DNA from: Candidatus Cloacimonas sp. | GTDB taxonomy: Bacteria > Cloacimonadota > Cloacimonadia > Cloacimonadales > Cloacimonadaceae | Length of the DNA: 64,000 bases | Direction: 5' to 3' | Assembly: GCA_023227825.1 (NCBI GenBank) | Contig: JALOCJ010000011.1 | Span: forward strand, 1-64,000 | In this document: positions 1-8,492 of the stretch, piece after piece | How positions within the stretch are numbered: the first letter of the stretch is position 1 | Layout: each line of letters starts with the position of its first letter | Position numbers and translations under genes: made by a program | Notes under the pieces: generated by a model | Databases searched by the model: none | What the model was told of the DNA's origin: nothing | Seen by the model: the letters and a program-made list of their open reading frames with translations, nothing else

Positions 1-32
1 CTCCTGTAACCATATTATTTTTGTTTAACCTT

Positions 33-248
33 CAACCCTCAAGACCCCAAGACCCCAAGCCCTCAAGACCCCAAGACCCCAAGACCCCAAGCCCTCAAGA
101 CCCCAAGACCCCAAGACCCCAAGACCTCAAGACCTCAAGCCCTCAAGACCCCAAGACCCCAAGCCCTCAAGACCCCAAGACCCCAAGACCTCAAGACCTC
201 AAGACCTCAAGACCTCAAGCCCTCAAGACCCCAAGACCCCAAGACCTT
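33..248. repeat. 8-bp tandem array upstream of priA
   Basis: Twenty-seven head-to-tail 8-bp units, mostly AAGACCCC, AAGACCTC or AAGCCCTC (the first is CAACCCTC). The variants occur in a higher-order pattern, with AAGCCCTC recurring every few units. The array ends 42 bp before the priA start codon. The open frame running through it (about 79 codons) is a by-product of a stop-free repeat and is not called as a gene. A second array with the same period but different unit sequence lies at 20133-20220. Confidence 0.93.
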
Positions 249-290
249 TTTTATAGTTGACAAGCTTGAGCAAAGCAAAAGCTTCGTTTT

Positions 291-2660
291 ATGTATTATT
301 ATGTAATTCATCTACCTTTGGAAATACCCAAGGAACTGGTTTATTGTTCACCCGCAGAAATTGTGGAAGGAGCAAGAGTAATAGTAAATCTTTCGGGGCG
401 TTTATGGACAGGAATTTGCGGGAAAAAGACCTTGCCCGAAGAGGGTAAAGATATTAGATATAAAGCAGTTATAGAGATATTGGATACAATTCCTGTACTA
501 TCACCGGAATTAATGAAATTAGGTCACTGGATGGCTGATTACTACCATTGTTCTGTTGGCAAGGCACTTTTCGCTATGTTGCCTGCGCGTTTACTGCCTG
601 AAATGGAGGCAAATGTTATTTGGCTTTCACAGACCGTTCCGGAATCTTTTATACCCTTAAAAAAGGCCATAGATAAAAGTGAAAATCCTGTTCTTAAAAC
701 ACTGCGTAAAGAGCTGACTGCATATCCCCTCTATAAAAGAATAGAGGAAGGTGAAGAACTGGGATTGCTGAAAATAGAGAGAAAATTAAATCATAAAGAT
801 AAACCCCGCACAGTAAATTTTATTATTCGTTTAGAACCGACTTTAGAAGAAGATAAACTACCTTTAAAACAGCGAGAGGCATTAGAAAGAATCAAGCAGG
901 AAGAGCCCTCTTTTCCAATGTCCAATATAAGTTCTACAATCTCTTACAGTGCAATTAAAGCATTAGTTAAAAAAGGTTTTATCAAAATAGAACCACGCCA
1001 CTTTGATCCCGAGTCCCTTTCTTTTGAAAATTCTTCACCCCTAAAACAAATTGAACTCAACTATGCCCAAGTTGAAGCCATAAAAGATATAATAGAGAGC
1101 TTTGGCAATTTTAATGTTAATTTGTTGTATGGCATTACCGGCAGTGGTAAAACAGAGGTCTATATTGAGCTTATCAGACATTATCTGGCTGCAGATAAAA
1201 CCGTTATTTTTCTGATTCCGGAAATTGCTCTCACTCCTCAAATGGTAGATCGGTTTCAAAGTAATTTTGGACAAATACTGGCTATTCAGCATAGTCAGCT
1301 GACTGAAAAAGACCGTTTAATCCAATGGCAGAAAATAAAAAGCGGTGAAAAAAGAATTGTTATCGGAGCGCGCAGTGCCGTTTTTGCCCCTTTACCGAAT
1401 TTGGGCTTAATTATTGTAGATGAAGAACATGAGGGAACTTACAAACAGGAAAGCGCACCTCGTTATCAAGGCAGGGATTTAGCTATCGTTAGAGCTCAAA
1501 TTCAAAATGCACAAGTAGTTTTAGGCAGTGCCACACCAGCTTTGGAATCCTGGTATAATGCTTTAAACGGAAAATATAAATTACAAAAAATTGAAAGTCG
1601 CCCCTTAGATTATTGCCTACCCAATGTGCAAGTTATTGATTTAAGAGATGAATATGAACACAGTTTAATTTCCGCTCCTCTTTTGGAAGCAATAGATAAA
1701 CGCCTCCAAAGAAAAGAGCAGGTTATCCTGTTTCAAAATCGCAGGGGATATTCATCTTTTATGCAATGCCTGAAATGTGGAAAACTAATAACCTGTAAGA
1801 ATTGTGAAATTAGTATGAGTTATCATCGTGACCGCGAAGAAATGCAATGTCACTATTGCGGAAACACAATTCCCAGTCCGCGTAAATGTCCTCATTGCGG
1901 TTCTTATTCTTTTGCCTATGGAGCTCCGGGAACTCAAAGAATTGAGCAGAACTTAAAAATCCTGTTTCCGGAGGCAAAAATCTTAAGAATGGATTCAGAT
2001 TCAGCACGCCAAAGGGATACTTATAAATCAATGTATAACCGGATGAAAAACAGAGAAGTGGATATATTACTGGGAACACAGATGATTTCCAAGGGTTTGG
2101 ATTTTCCTCTGGTAACTTTGGTTGGCATAGTGATGGCAGATATTTCCTTAAATTTACCCGATTTTAGAGCAGCAGAAAGAACTTTTCAATTGATTACACA
2201 GGTTGCAGGACGCTCAGGACGCAGAAATAAAACAGGCGATGTTATTATTCAAACCTATAATCCCCAGCATTATGCTATTGAATCAGCCAGTCAACAAAAC
2301 TATATTCGTTTTGCGACAGAAGAACTTGGCTACCGCAAAAAGCTCTATTACCCGCCTTATTATCGCTTAGCCAGAATTTTGTTTCAGAGCACTGATTTGG
2401 AGACACTAAAAAAAGAAATAAGCAATGTGAAAGAAGTTCTGTACATTCTGCATAGGCAATTTCCTGCACCTCAATTATTTTTACTAGGCCCTTCAACAGC
2501 ACCTTTCAGTAAAATCAGTTCTTATTATCGCTATCATCTGATCTTTAAAGCCCAAACTGTGAAAGTTTTGCAAGGTGCAATCAAATTATTTAATAGCGTT
2601 TATAATTGCCCTTCCAATATCCGTAAGCAGATAGATATTGACCCTAATAATCTAATGTAA
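291..2660 (+). CDS. priA: Primosomal protein N' (replication restart helicase PriA)
   Basis: A 3'-5' superfamily 2 DNA helicase that reloads the replisome at stalled forks. The product is 789 aa, a usual length for the family. The N-terminal third is the divergent DNA-binding part. Walker A GITGSGKT lies near residue 280 and the DEEH Walker B motif near residue 375. The zinc-binding insert (four CxxC pairs, from QCLKCGK to CPHCGS) lies around residues 493-540. The helicase C-terminal motifs follow, with GTQMISKGLDFP and QVAGRSGR. The ATG at 291 matches where PriA proteins begin, but I see no clear Shine-Dalgarno in front of it, so the start is less certain than the identity. The 8-bp array at 33-248 is immediately upstream and may affect its expression. 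Confidence 0.96.
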   Translation: MYYYVIHLPLEIPKELVYCSPAEIVEGARVIVNLSGRLWTGICGKKTLPEEGKDIRYKAVIEILDTIPVLSPELMKLGHWMADYYHCSVGKALFAMLPARLLPEMEANVIWLSQTVPESFIPLKKAIDKSENPVLKTLRKELTAYPLYKRIEEGEELGLLKIERKLNHKDKPRTVNFIIRLEPTLEEDKLPLKQREALERIKQEEPSFPMSNISSTISYSAIKALVKKGFIKIEPRHFDPESLSFENSSPLKQIELNYAQVEAIKDIIESFGNFNVNLLYGITGSGKTEVYIELIRHYLAADKTVIFLIPEIALTPQMVDRFQSNFGQILAIQHSQLTEKDRLIQWQKIKSGEKRIVIGARSAVFAPLPNLGLIIVDEEHEGTYKQESAPRYQGRDLAIVRAQIQNAQVVLGSATPALESWYNALNGKYKLQKIESRPLDYCLPNVQVIDLRDEYEHSLISAPLLEAIDKRLQRKEQVILFQNRRGYSSFMQCLKCGKLITCKNCEISMSYHRDREEMQCHYCGNTIPSPRKCPHCGSYSFAYGAPGTQRIEQNLKILFPEAKILRMDSDSARQRDTYKSMYNRMKNREVDILLGTQMISKGLDFPLVTLVGIVMADISLNLPDFRAAERTFQLITQVAGRSGRRNKTGDVIIQTYNPQHYAIESASQQNYIRFATEELGYRKKLYYPPYYRLARILFQSTDLETLKKEISNVKEVLYILHRQFPAPQLFLLGPSTAPFSKISSYYRYHLIFKAQTVKVLQGAIKLFNSVYNCPSNIRKQIDIDPNNLM

Positions 2661-2768
2661 TATTAAATCCATATTGTTAACCCAATGAAACCGTCGTCAG
2701 CGGATAAAACGAAGAGCTGCTGAAAAAACCTTTTTCTGTTGATTGCATTGCAGTTTTTCTTCCCAGTT

Positions 2769-3440
2769 TATACAACATTATTATTTATAAGCCATAAATA
2801 ATGATTATATTATCCGATGATAATAAAAAATTTGGAGGGTTACTATAGGGCGAAGAAAGTAATGTCTTGAGGCTCAGATATGAGAAAAAATTGAGAGGGT
2901 AAAAGATCCTTTACCCGATAGTTCCGTAGTTCATAAACATATAATAGACGCAGCTTTTTCCTGAAGGAAATCAGAAGACAGAAGCTATACTCCGTTCATT
3001 ATCTTGATTTATAAAACTACTTTGTAGCTTTTGTCTAACTGCCTGTTGCCTAGTCATTTCTTTAACGACTCTTTAACGACTCTTTAACGATTCTTTAACT
3101 TTGTTAAGGAGTAGTTAAAGAAATGTTAATGCAGCATAAAAGATTCAACTTAGCAGGAAATAATTCACTGTCTAAAAAAAGGTAAAGGTCTCGTAAATTG
3201 CAAGCTAAGTTATTGCCGCATAAAGTAAATTTATAATTTTAGACGCTCTCAATAATAGACAGGCAGTAAGAAAATAAGATTAAGGCAAATTCTTTCTTCG
3301 CCAACTCCTTTTCTCTATTAATATTGTTTCTTATTATTGGGTAGCAGTTATATTGTATAAAAATATCAGGATTGCTGTTTTCGCAGATATCCACATCAGA
3401 CAGGAAAATATTTATGCCTTTTAAATGGGAAAAATGGACC
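2769..3440 (+). repeat. Dispersed intergenic element, copy 1 (longest copy)
   Basis: By eye the block 2769-2905 matches 28070-28205 (same strand) and 43364-43492 (opposite strand). Shared words include AAGCCATAAATAATGATTAT, a CGAAGAAAGTAAT word and TTAGAAAAAATTGAG-like sequence. The match to the 28-kb copy continues to about 3170 (shared CCCGATAGTTCCGTAGTTC and an array of 11-bp units). The part near 3285-3440 instead matches the 43-kb copy (shared GATGTGGAT and CTGTCTGAT words in reverse orientation). The 43-kb copy lacks about 380 bp that is present here between core and tail. Confidence 0.8.
3060..3132. repeat. 11-bp-period inverted array (locus A)
   Basis: Four 11-bp units (CTTTAACGACT twice, CTTTAACGATT, CTTTAACTTTG) are followed by units in the opposite sense (TTAAGGAGTAG, TTAAAGAAATG, then TTAATGC). 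The left arm is therefore roughly complementary to the right arm, and the whole could fold into a hairpin with 11-bp register. Related arrays lie near 16356, 28363, 43582 and 52516. Confidence 0.85.
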
Positions 3441-3564
3441 ACTTCTTTGAGTCAAAATCGGCAGAAGGCAACCGTAAATGGACCACTTCTTTGAGTCAAA
3501 ATCGGCAGAAGGCAACCGTAAATGGACCACTTCTTTGAGGCAAAATCGGCAGAAGGCAACCGCA
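3433..3564. repeat. Three 44-bp direct repeats with an inverted partial copy downstream
   Basis: Perfect or near-perfect 44-bp units start at 3433, 3477 and 3521; the only differences seen are gagt/gagg and gta/gca. Each contains CTTTGAGTCAAAATCGGC. A single inverted, slightly changed copy of that core (GCCGATTTTAACTCAAAG) lies near 3627-3645, directly beside the 3' end of the WalJ-like gene. Transcripts reading out of that gene could therefore fold back on the array. Confidence 0.92.
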
Positions 3565-3655
3565 AATGAGAAAAGAGGTTGATAGCTATCAACAATAAAG
3601 AAATGAGAGCAATGGCTTGAGAAAAGCCGATTTTAACTCAAAGAGGAGGAACAGT

Positions 3656-4441
3656 CTAAATTTCTATCGGAGGAGTAGGATGGTTTTGTTCCGCAACAAA
3701 AAGTTTTATATCACTGCGGATGCTATCCAGATAATCCTGCATTGTTTTTTCTGCCAGCGAAGGAAGATTATTTATTTCGCTTAAATGTGCCAGAACAAGG
3801 TTTTTCAAACCGGGATGAATAAGGGCAGAAATTAAGCCCACTGCTTGCACATTAGAAAGATGTCCTTGCACACTGCGAATACGTTGTTTTAGTTTCCAGT
3901 CGTAGGGTCCTTCCATAAGCATTTTTTCATCGTGGTTACTTTCCAGAATTAAAGTACTTACTCCGCTCAATTTTAGCAAGCATAATTGAGTTGGATAGCC
4001 CAGGTCTGTAGCCACTCCCAATTTGCGTTTAGGTTCAAAAACAGGATAAAAAACGAAATTACAGCTCTCGGCGGCATCATGAGTAGAAGAAAAAGGTTCC
4101 ACAATAATATCTCTAATGGTAAAACTACTACCCGTGTTAAAAAGAACTATTCTGTCCTGCACATCCCCTAAACGCTCTGCACAAGAAGAAAGAGTAGGTC
4201 TGTTAAGGTAAACGGGAATTTTCAGTTTACGGGAAACGGCTCCTACACTTTTGATATGATCTGAATGTTCATGGCTTACGAGAATGCCGTTTATTTTAGC
4301 CGGTTTTATATGAAATGATTCCAAACATTCCATAATTCTTTGCATACTTATTCCTGCATCCAAAAGAAGAGCGGTATTTTCAGTTTGAATTAAAACGCAA
4401 TTACCTTTACTGCCACTGGCAATAATAATGGTCTGAAACAT
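3656..4441 (-). CDS. MBL-fold metallo-hydrolase, WalJ/YycJ-like
   Basis: A metallo-beta-lactamase-fold hydrolase of 261 aa. The metal-binding motif H57-E-H59-S-D61-H62 is clear, preceded by SGSKGNC near the N-terminus and LLLDAG, which are typical of the YycJ/WalJ (VicX) group. Further likely metal ligands are the SSTHDAAES region near residue 120 and the LAHLSEINN region near 220. Relatives are thought to be nucleases or phosphodiesterases linked to DNA replication or repair and cell-wall control; the exact role here is inferred only from family. It lies 5 bp downstream of the YhaM-like gene on the same strand, so the two are probably cotranscribed. The ATG start opens directly with a beta strand, as in relatives. 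Confidence 0.85.
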   Translation of the reverse strand: MFQTIIIASGSKGNCVLIQTENTALLLDAGISMQRIMECLESFHIKPAKINGILVSHEHSDHIKSVGAVSRKLKIPVYLNRPTLSSCAERLGDVQDRIVLFNTGSSFTIRDIIVEPFSSTHDAAESCNFVFYPVFEPKRKLGVATDLGYPTQLCLLKLSGVSTLILESNHDEKMLMEGPYDWKLKQRIRSVQGHLSNVQAVGLISALIHPGLKNLVLAHLSEINNLPSLAEKTMQDYLDSIRSDIKLFVAEQNHPTPPIEI

Positions 4442-4446
4442 AAGTT

Positions 4447-5400
4447 CTAAACAGGTCTGTAAATTTTATAATAACGGTTATTCAGTTTGTCATATTCGCT
4501 CCAGACAGCATTTTGTGGAATTGCAGCAATTAATTGTGCCACACCTGTTGCCTGAGCATCCAGATTATCACAGTGGTGTAAAACAATTGCTTCAAGGGTT
4601 TGAGGTAAACGCACGGCGGCTTTTTCGTATTCTCCATGATGAGATAGAATCAAATGACGCAAATGAAGTAACAAATCATCGGGAAAACCTGAAATTTTAG
4701 AGGCATTTTCACAAACAATTTGATCGGAAAGAGCTAAATGCCCAATCAGACGTCCTGCATCCGTAAAATCAATATTTCTGCGGATGTCATATTCCTGAAC
4801 TTTGGCAACATCGTGTAATAAAGCTCCGCTTATCAGCAAATCGTAATTCAGGGGATACAAAGTTGCAGCAAATTCACATAAAGCAGCAACTGAAACTGTA
4901 TGCTCAATAAGTCCGTTAATGTAATTATGATGCCAGTTTTTCGCTGCCGGTGCCTTTAAAAATTGACTAAAGAACTCCTTATCATCAAAAATAAGATGCA
5001 GCAATTTATTCAGATAGGGCTGTTGCACTTTATCTACAAACTCAAAAAAACGGTCGCCAAGAACTTCCGGATCAATTTTACTGCGGGTTAGATAATCCTC
5101 TATATTATATTCGGATTTATCGGCAAAACGCAGTTTGGATATAGAAAGTTGAATCTGCCCTTTGTAATTTACAACCGTGCCTTGAATGCTGATAATATCG
5201 CCGGCATCAAACTGGTCTGAATGCTTAACTGCATCCTTCCACACATTGGCAGAAATGGTTCCTGTTTTATCTTGCAGTTTTAAACGCAAATAGAGGTCAT
5301 TTTTCCCTTCGCGGAGTTCTTTTTCCGCTACCAGATATAAGCCGCTGATTTCCTGATTTACCTTTTGGTGCATATCGGCTATGGAAATATGTTCTGCCAT
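4447..5400 (-). CDS. OB-fold/HD-domain 3'-5' exoribonuclease, YhaM-like
   Basis: A 317-aa protein with an N-terminal OB-fold nucleic-acid-binding domain (about residues 15-92, including LRLKLQDKTGTISANVW) and a C-terminal HD phosphohydrolase domain. The HD domain shows H167, the HD pair H196-D197 (LLHDVAK) and SHHGEYE near residue 253. This order is the signature of the YhaM family, which trims single-stranded RNA or DNA from the 3' end using Mn2+. It lies 9 bp downstream of the T9SS-cargo gene and 5 bp upstream of the WalJ-like gene on the same strand. The start is an ATG in the sequence MAEHISIADM. Identity is confident at family level. Confidence 0.87.
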   Translation of the reverse strand: MAEHISIADMHQKVNQEISGLYLVAEKELREGKNDLYLRLKLQDKTGTISANVWKDAVKHSDQFDAGDIISIQGTVVNYKGQIQLSISKLRFADKSEYNIEDYLTRSKIDPEVLGDRFFEFVDKVQQPYLNKLLHLIFDDKEFFSQFLKAPAAKNWHHNYINGLIEHTVSVAALCEFAATLYPLNYDLLISGALLHDVAKVQEYDIRRNIDFTDAGRLIGHLALSDQIVCENASKISGFPDDLLLHLRHLILSHHGEYEKAAVRLPQTLEAIVLHHCDNLDAQATGVAQLIAAIPQNAVWSEYDKLNNRYYKIYRPV

Positions 5401-5409
5401 AATTTTACA

Positions 5410-7311
5410 TCACTTTATTATACTTATTTTTTGGGTTAGTTTATGGGTTTTGCCTCTATCTTGGGTTTCACAACGCAGGAAATATATGCCGGAAGCAGGA
5501 AAAATATCGGCAGGAATGGATATTTCGCTAAAGACCTTAGCTGTAGTGAAGACCTTTTGTCCCTTAATATTATAAATCGTAAAAACTGCTGGAATAACAG
5601 AAGAGGATATTTTTATAGCAGTTCCTTTTACAAGAGGATTGGGATAAACGGATATAACAGGATGAGGTATACATTCATCAGAATTGGAAACCATCCAGTT
5701 TTGCTCTAAGGAAACATTTTGAGCATAATATATCTGACCCCCGCTATTGATAGGATTCTGCAACCAGTAATAAATTCTGTATGCCTTTACAGGGTCCAGG
5801 TCTGAAGTATTCAAAATTATTTCCATTTCAACACTATCCCGTATATTGAGAGTTCCACTGAAGGACTCATTGAATACAAGCCACTTTTTCAGAGAAAAGA
5901 AAGCTCCTCCCTCAAACTCATTTTCTTCAAAAATACCGGCAAAAAACTTGGGATTGAGAGCAGAATTTGCCGTCCATTCAAATAAAGTGGTTCTATCATT
6001 ATAGAGTTTTATATTCAACATTAGATTTTCAGGTGTTTCTGGATCGGGCATAATAATATTACAGCTACTGCGAGAAATAAAGCTCCTTTTTGCCTGTGCG
6101 ACTGAAATAGCGGAAACAAGTTCTTCAGAATTGGCTTCAATCTGCAGATGAAATTTTTTATAGCCATCCACAACAGTTTTTGGTAAAGAATTGAACTGAT
6201 AGAAATTGAACCTCTGCACTGCGAATAAATTGGAAAGATTATCTGCCATATTAGGAAAATAGAGCAGATGATGAACCCCAGATGCCTCTTGAGGAATATC
6301 AGAAATGCCAAAAGTGTAACGCCGGAAATATTCCACCAGATGAGAACTTCCTGTCTCCCCAAAAACATTATAATAGCGGGTAGAAAGAATGATATTAGGA
6401 TGATTTTTGAAAGCAAGAGTTACTTTTACCTGGCTTGGCTCCCTGCCGAAAGAAATGCTATCCGAACTTATCGTAAAAAGAGAATCCCGGGGATTTATAT
6501 TCAATAAAGGAATTTGCAGGGTCTGATTCAGTTCTTGTAAAGGATCGGAAAAATTTACTTCCAGAGTGTCATTTACAGGATAGGGACTATGATTATAGAC
6601 AGTTACTGAAGGATAAACGGTAGAACCAGGTAAAATATTCTCCGGAAGAGAAAAACTCAACAATTCCAAATCGGTATGCAATAAATTAAAATCTCCAATT
6701 GCACTTACCCGTAATTCACATCCAAAACCGGCAGTAAACAAACTTTGCCAAAATTCATTACCCTGAACAGTAGTATTGTAATAAAAACTGTTTTTCCCAC
6801 TTCCTTCCGAAGCACTCATATATTTATCTGCTAAGGGCAATGTAAAATCCATTACCAGCCAAATAATCTGCAAGGGATTTTGAATTTCAGGAAAAGTAAT
6901 AGTGGCAGGACTTGTAGAAAAAGTAACATTTTGCCAGTTACCACCAGCAATGATAGTCCCGGGAAAATAGTTTAATGCGTTGTTTCCTCCATACTGTTCA
7001 TTCCATAAAGAAACTCTCATTTCTAGATTGGGATAGGGTGAATAAATTTTAAAACTGTTCACAGTAAAAGAGGCAGAATCAGCTAAAGGATAAGCATCTT
7101 TGAAATTAAAACGCACTGCCCAGGTTTTTGGTCCTGAAAGATGATAGTCATCAACCAAATTATGATAGCGAAAATGATATAATTTACTATCTTCCATATC
7201 TTTATTTCCACTGCCCGGAACTACTTGCAGAGGTGAAATAGCATAAAAAAATACAGGTAGCAACAATCCCCAAAAGATGGCTATATGGAATGGCGACATC
7301 CTCTTTACCAT
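5410..7311 (-). CDS. Secreted protein with T9SS-type C-terminal sorting domain
   Basis: A large exported protein of unknown function. The preferred start (7311, MVKRMSPFHIAIFWG) gives about 633 aa beginning with a signal-peptide-like segment (positive MVKR, then a hydrophobic stretch to VFFYA). The frame is open 18 codons further upstream to an ATG at 7365. The body is rich in beta strand, with a CARDB/Ig-like stretch near residues 215-300 and no catalytic motif that I can see. The last 80 residues form a type A sorting domain: VYPNPL, then FTIYNIKGQKV, then ASGIYFLRC, ending in a short basic tail. In Bacteroidetes and relatives such domains direct export by the type IX system and anchoring to the surface. 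It follows ribF on the same strand. Confidence 0.8.
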   Translation of the reverse strand: MVKRMSPFHIAIFWGLLLPVFFYAISPLQVVPGSGNKDMEDSKLYHFRYHNLVDDYHLSGPKTWAVRFNFKDAYPLADSASFTVNSFKIYSPYPNLEMRVSLWNEQYGGNNALNYFPGTIIAGGNWQNVTFSTSPATITFPEIQNPLQIIWLVMDFTLPLADKYMSASEGSGKNSFYYNTTVQGNEFWQSLFTAGFGCELRVSAIGDFNLLHTDLELLSFSLPENILPGSTVYPSVTVYNHSPYPVNDTLEVNFSDPLQELNQTLQIPLLNINPRDSLFTISSDSISFGREPSQVKVTLAFKNHPNIILSTRYYNVFGETGSSHLVEYFRRYTFGISDIPQEASGVHHLLYFPNMADNLSNLFAVQRFNFYQFNSLPKTVVDGYKKFHLQIEANSEELVSAISVAQAKRSFISRSSCNIIMPDPETPENLMLNIKLYNDRTTLFEWTANSALNPKFFAGIFEENEFEGGAFFSLKKWLVFNESFSGTLNIRDSVEMEIILNTSDLDPVKAYRIYYWLQNPINSGGQIYYAQNVSLEQNWMVSNSDECIPHPVISVYPNPLVKGTAIKISSSVIPAVFTIYNIKGQKVFTTAKVFSEISIPADIFPASGIYFLRCETQDRGKTHKLTQKISIIK

Positions 7312-7389
7312 AGAAAAAGAAGCTTTATTGTCTTTCCGCATTTTACTTATCTGCCGAAACAGCATTCAGCAGTCCCCAAATAAGATATA

Positions 7390-8295
7390 TCATTGAGAAA
7401 ATTCCTTTAGCATAATGTGCGCTAAGGCAATGTCATTTTGGATGGCTTCTTTAAGCTCATCAACGCTCTTAAACATCTTTTCCTCTCTCAAATAACGGAG
7501 TAATTCCAGTTCCATACTTTGACCATACAGGTCACCCTGAAAATCAAGAATATGGGTCTCAATTTCTATAATTCCCGTTTTTTTCACTGTTGGACTGCAA
7601 CCGATATTTGTCAATCCGAAAAATACATTTTCCTGCAAAAACACTTTAGATAGGTAAATTCCGCTTTTGGGAACAAGCTGATGCGGACAAAGCAAATTCA
7701 AATTAGCTGTAGGAAAGCCAAGTTTTCTGCCTTGGGAATTGCTGTGTCCCACATTGCCTATCAAACGATAAGGTCTTCCTAACAAAAAATTAGCTGCTTC
7801 AATTTTACCGCTGAGCAGTAAATCCCTGATACTGCTACTGCTAATTGGTTCACCTTCAAAGAGTAAGGGCTCTACATATTCTACACGATAACCCAGTTCT
7901 TCAGAATGCCTGCAAAGGAATTCAAAGTTGCCTTGACGCAAGTGTCCAAAATGAGAATCGTAACCCATAACAATAACTTTGGGGTGAAACCGGGGAATTA
8001 TAAAGTCCTTCAAAAACTTTAAGGGCGGTGTTTTTGCCAGCTCTAAAGTAAAATCCAAGAGCTCAATTCTCTCTATACCTAATTTCTTCATTTCCCGTTG
8101 TTTGATTTCTGCCGGGCAAAGCATTTTGGGCATAGGATGCATTTTTAACACAAAAGCAGGATGATCTTTATAACTGATAACTACACTCTGCAGACCCTCT
8201 TCTATAGCTATTTCTACAACTTTTTTAAGCACTTTCTGGTGACCCAAATGTAAACCATCAAAAGTGCCAATAGTTAAAACGGAATTATTATTCAT
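7390..8295 (-). CDS. ribF: Bifunctional riboflavin kinase / FAD synthetase
   Basis: Converts riboflavin to FMN and then FAD. From the preferred start at 8295 (MNNNSVLTIGTFDG) the product is 301 aa, normal for the family. The FAD synthetase nucleotide-binding motif GTFDGLHLGH lies at residues 9-18 and the flavokinase signature GRKLGFPTANL near 190. The frame stays open for 45 more codons upstream to 8430, but those codons translate a 33-bp repeat array (8306-8430) into an 11-residue repeat (DGDINIPGFFV-like). I therefore reject that extension, though a longer product cannot be excluded from sequence alone. The gene follows truB across a 271-bp repeat-filled gap. The truB-ribF order is the common one downstream of infB. 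Confidence 0.93.
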   Translation of the reverse strand: MNNNSVLTIGTFDGLHLGHQKVLKKVVEIAIEEGLQSVVISYKDHPAFVLKMHPMPKMLCPAEIKQREMKKLGIERIELLDFTLELAKTPPLKFLKDFIIPRFHPKVIVMGYDSHFGHLRQGNFEFLCRHSEELGYRVEYVEPLLFEGEPISSSSIRDLLLSGKIEAANFLLGRPYRLIGNVGHSNSQGRKLGFPTANLNLLCPHQLVPKSGIYLSKVFLQENVFFGLTNIGCSPTVKKTGIIEIETHILDFQGDLYGQSMELELLRYLREEKMFKSVDELKEAIQNDIALAHIMLKEFSQ

Positions 8296-8305
8296 TTTTG
8301 CCACC

Positions 8306-8430
8306 GGAAGGTTGACATCCCCATCAACAAAAAACCCCGGAATGTTGATGTCCCCGTCAACAAAAGACCCCGGAATGTTGAAGTCCCCGTCAACAAAAAA
8401 CCCCGGAATGTTGATGTCCCAGTCAACCAC
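8306..8430. repeat. 33-bp hairpin array, four units (5' of ribF)
   Basis: Units start at 8306, 8339, 8372 and 8405, exactly 33 bp apart. Each has GGAA, then an inverted repeat around TCCC (for example GTTGATGTCCCCGTCAAC), then an A-rich ACCCC linker. Stems carry a few mismatches. Because 33 is a multiple of 3, the array reads through in frame with ribF. The same period and architecture recur at 8493, 15817, 15993 and 33782. Confidence 0.9.
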
Positions 8431-8492
8431 ATAAAATTCATTGTTGCGTTACTGTAGAAGTTATCAGATATGTTATAATTATGTAAACAGAG

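Larger units (their letters stand above)
2661..3655. other. Non-coding stretch between priA and the WalJ-like gene, filled with nested repeats
   Basis: A 995-bp gap between convergent genes. It holds copy 1 of a dispersed element (core near 2769-2905, extension to about 3170, tail near 3285-3440), an 11-bp-period inverted array (3060-3132) and three 44-bp direct repeats (3433-3564). An open frame at 3239-3442 on the minus strand falls in the dispersed-element tail. It is not called because its only support is weak in-frame similarity to another repeat copy. No tRNA or clear terminator was found, although the A/T-rich runs just after priA (about 2725-2745) could form one. Confidence 0.7.

Noticed and set aside
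21..260. 79-codon open frame rich in Pro, Gln, Asp and Lys
   Set aside because: It is the translation of an 8-bp tandem array that has no stop codons in this frame, with no ribosome-binding site and no protein-like pattern beyond the repeat.
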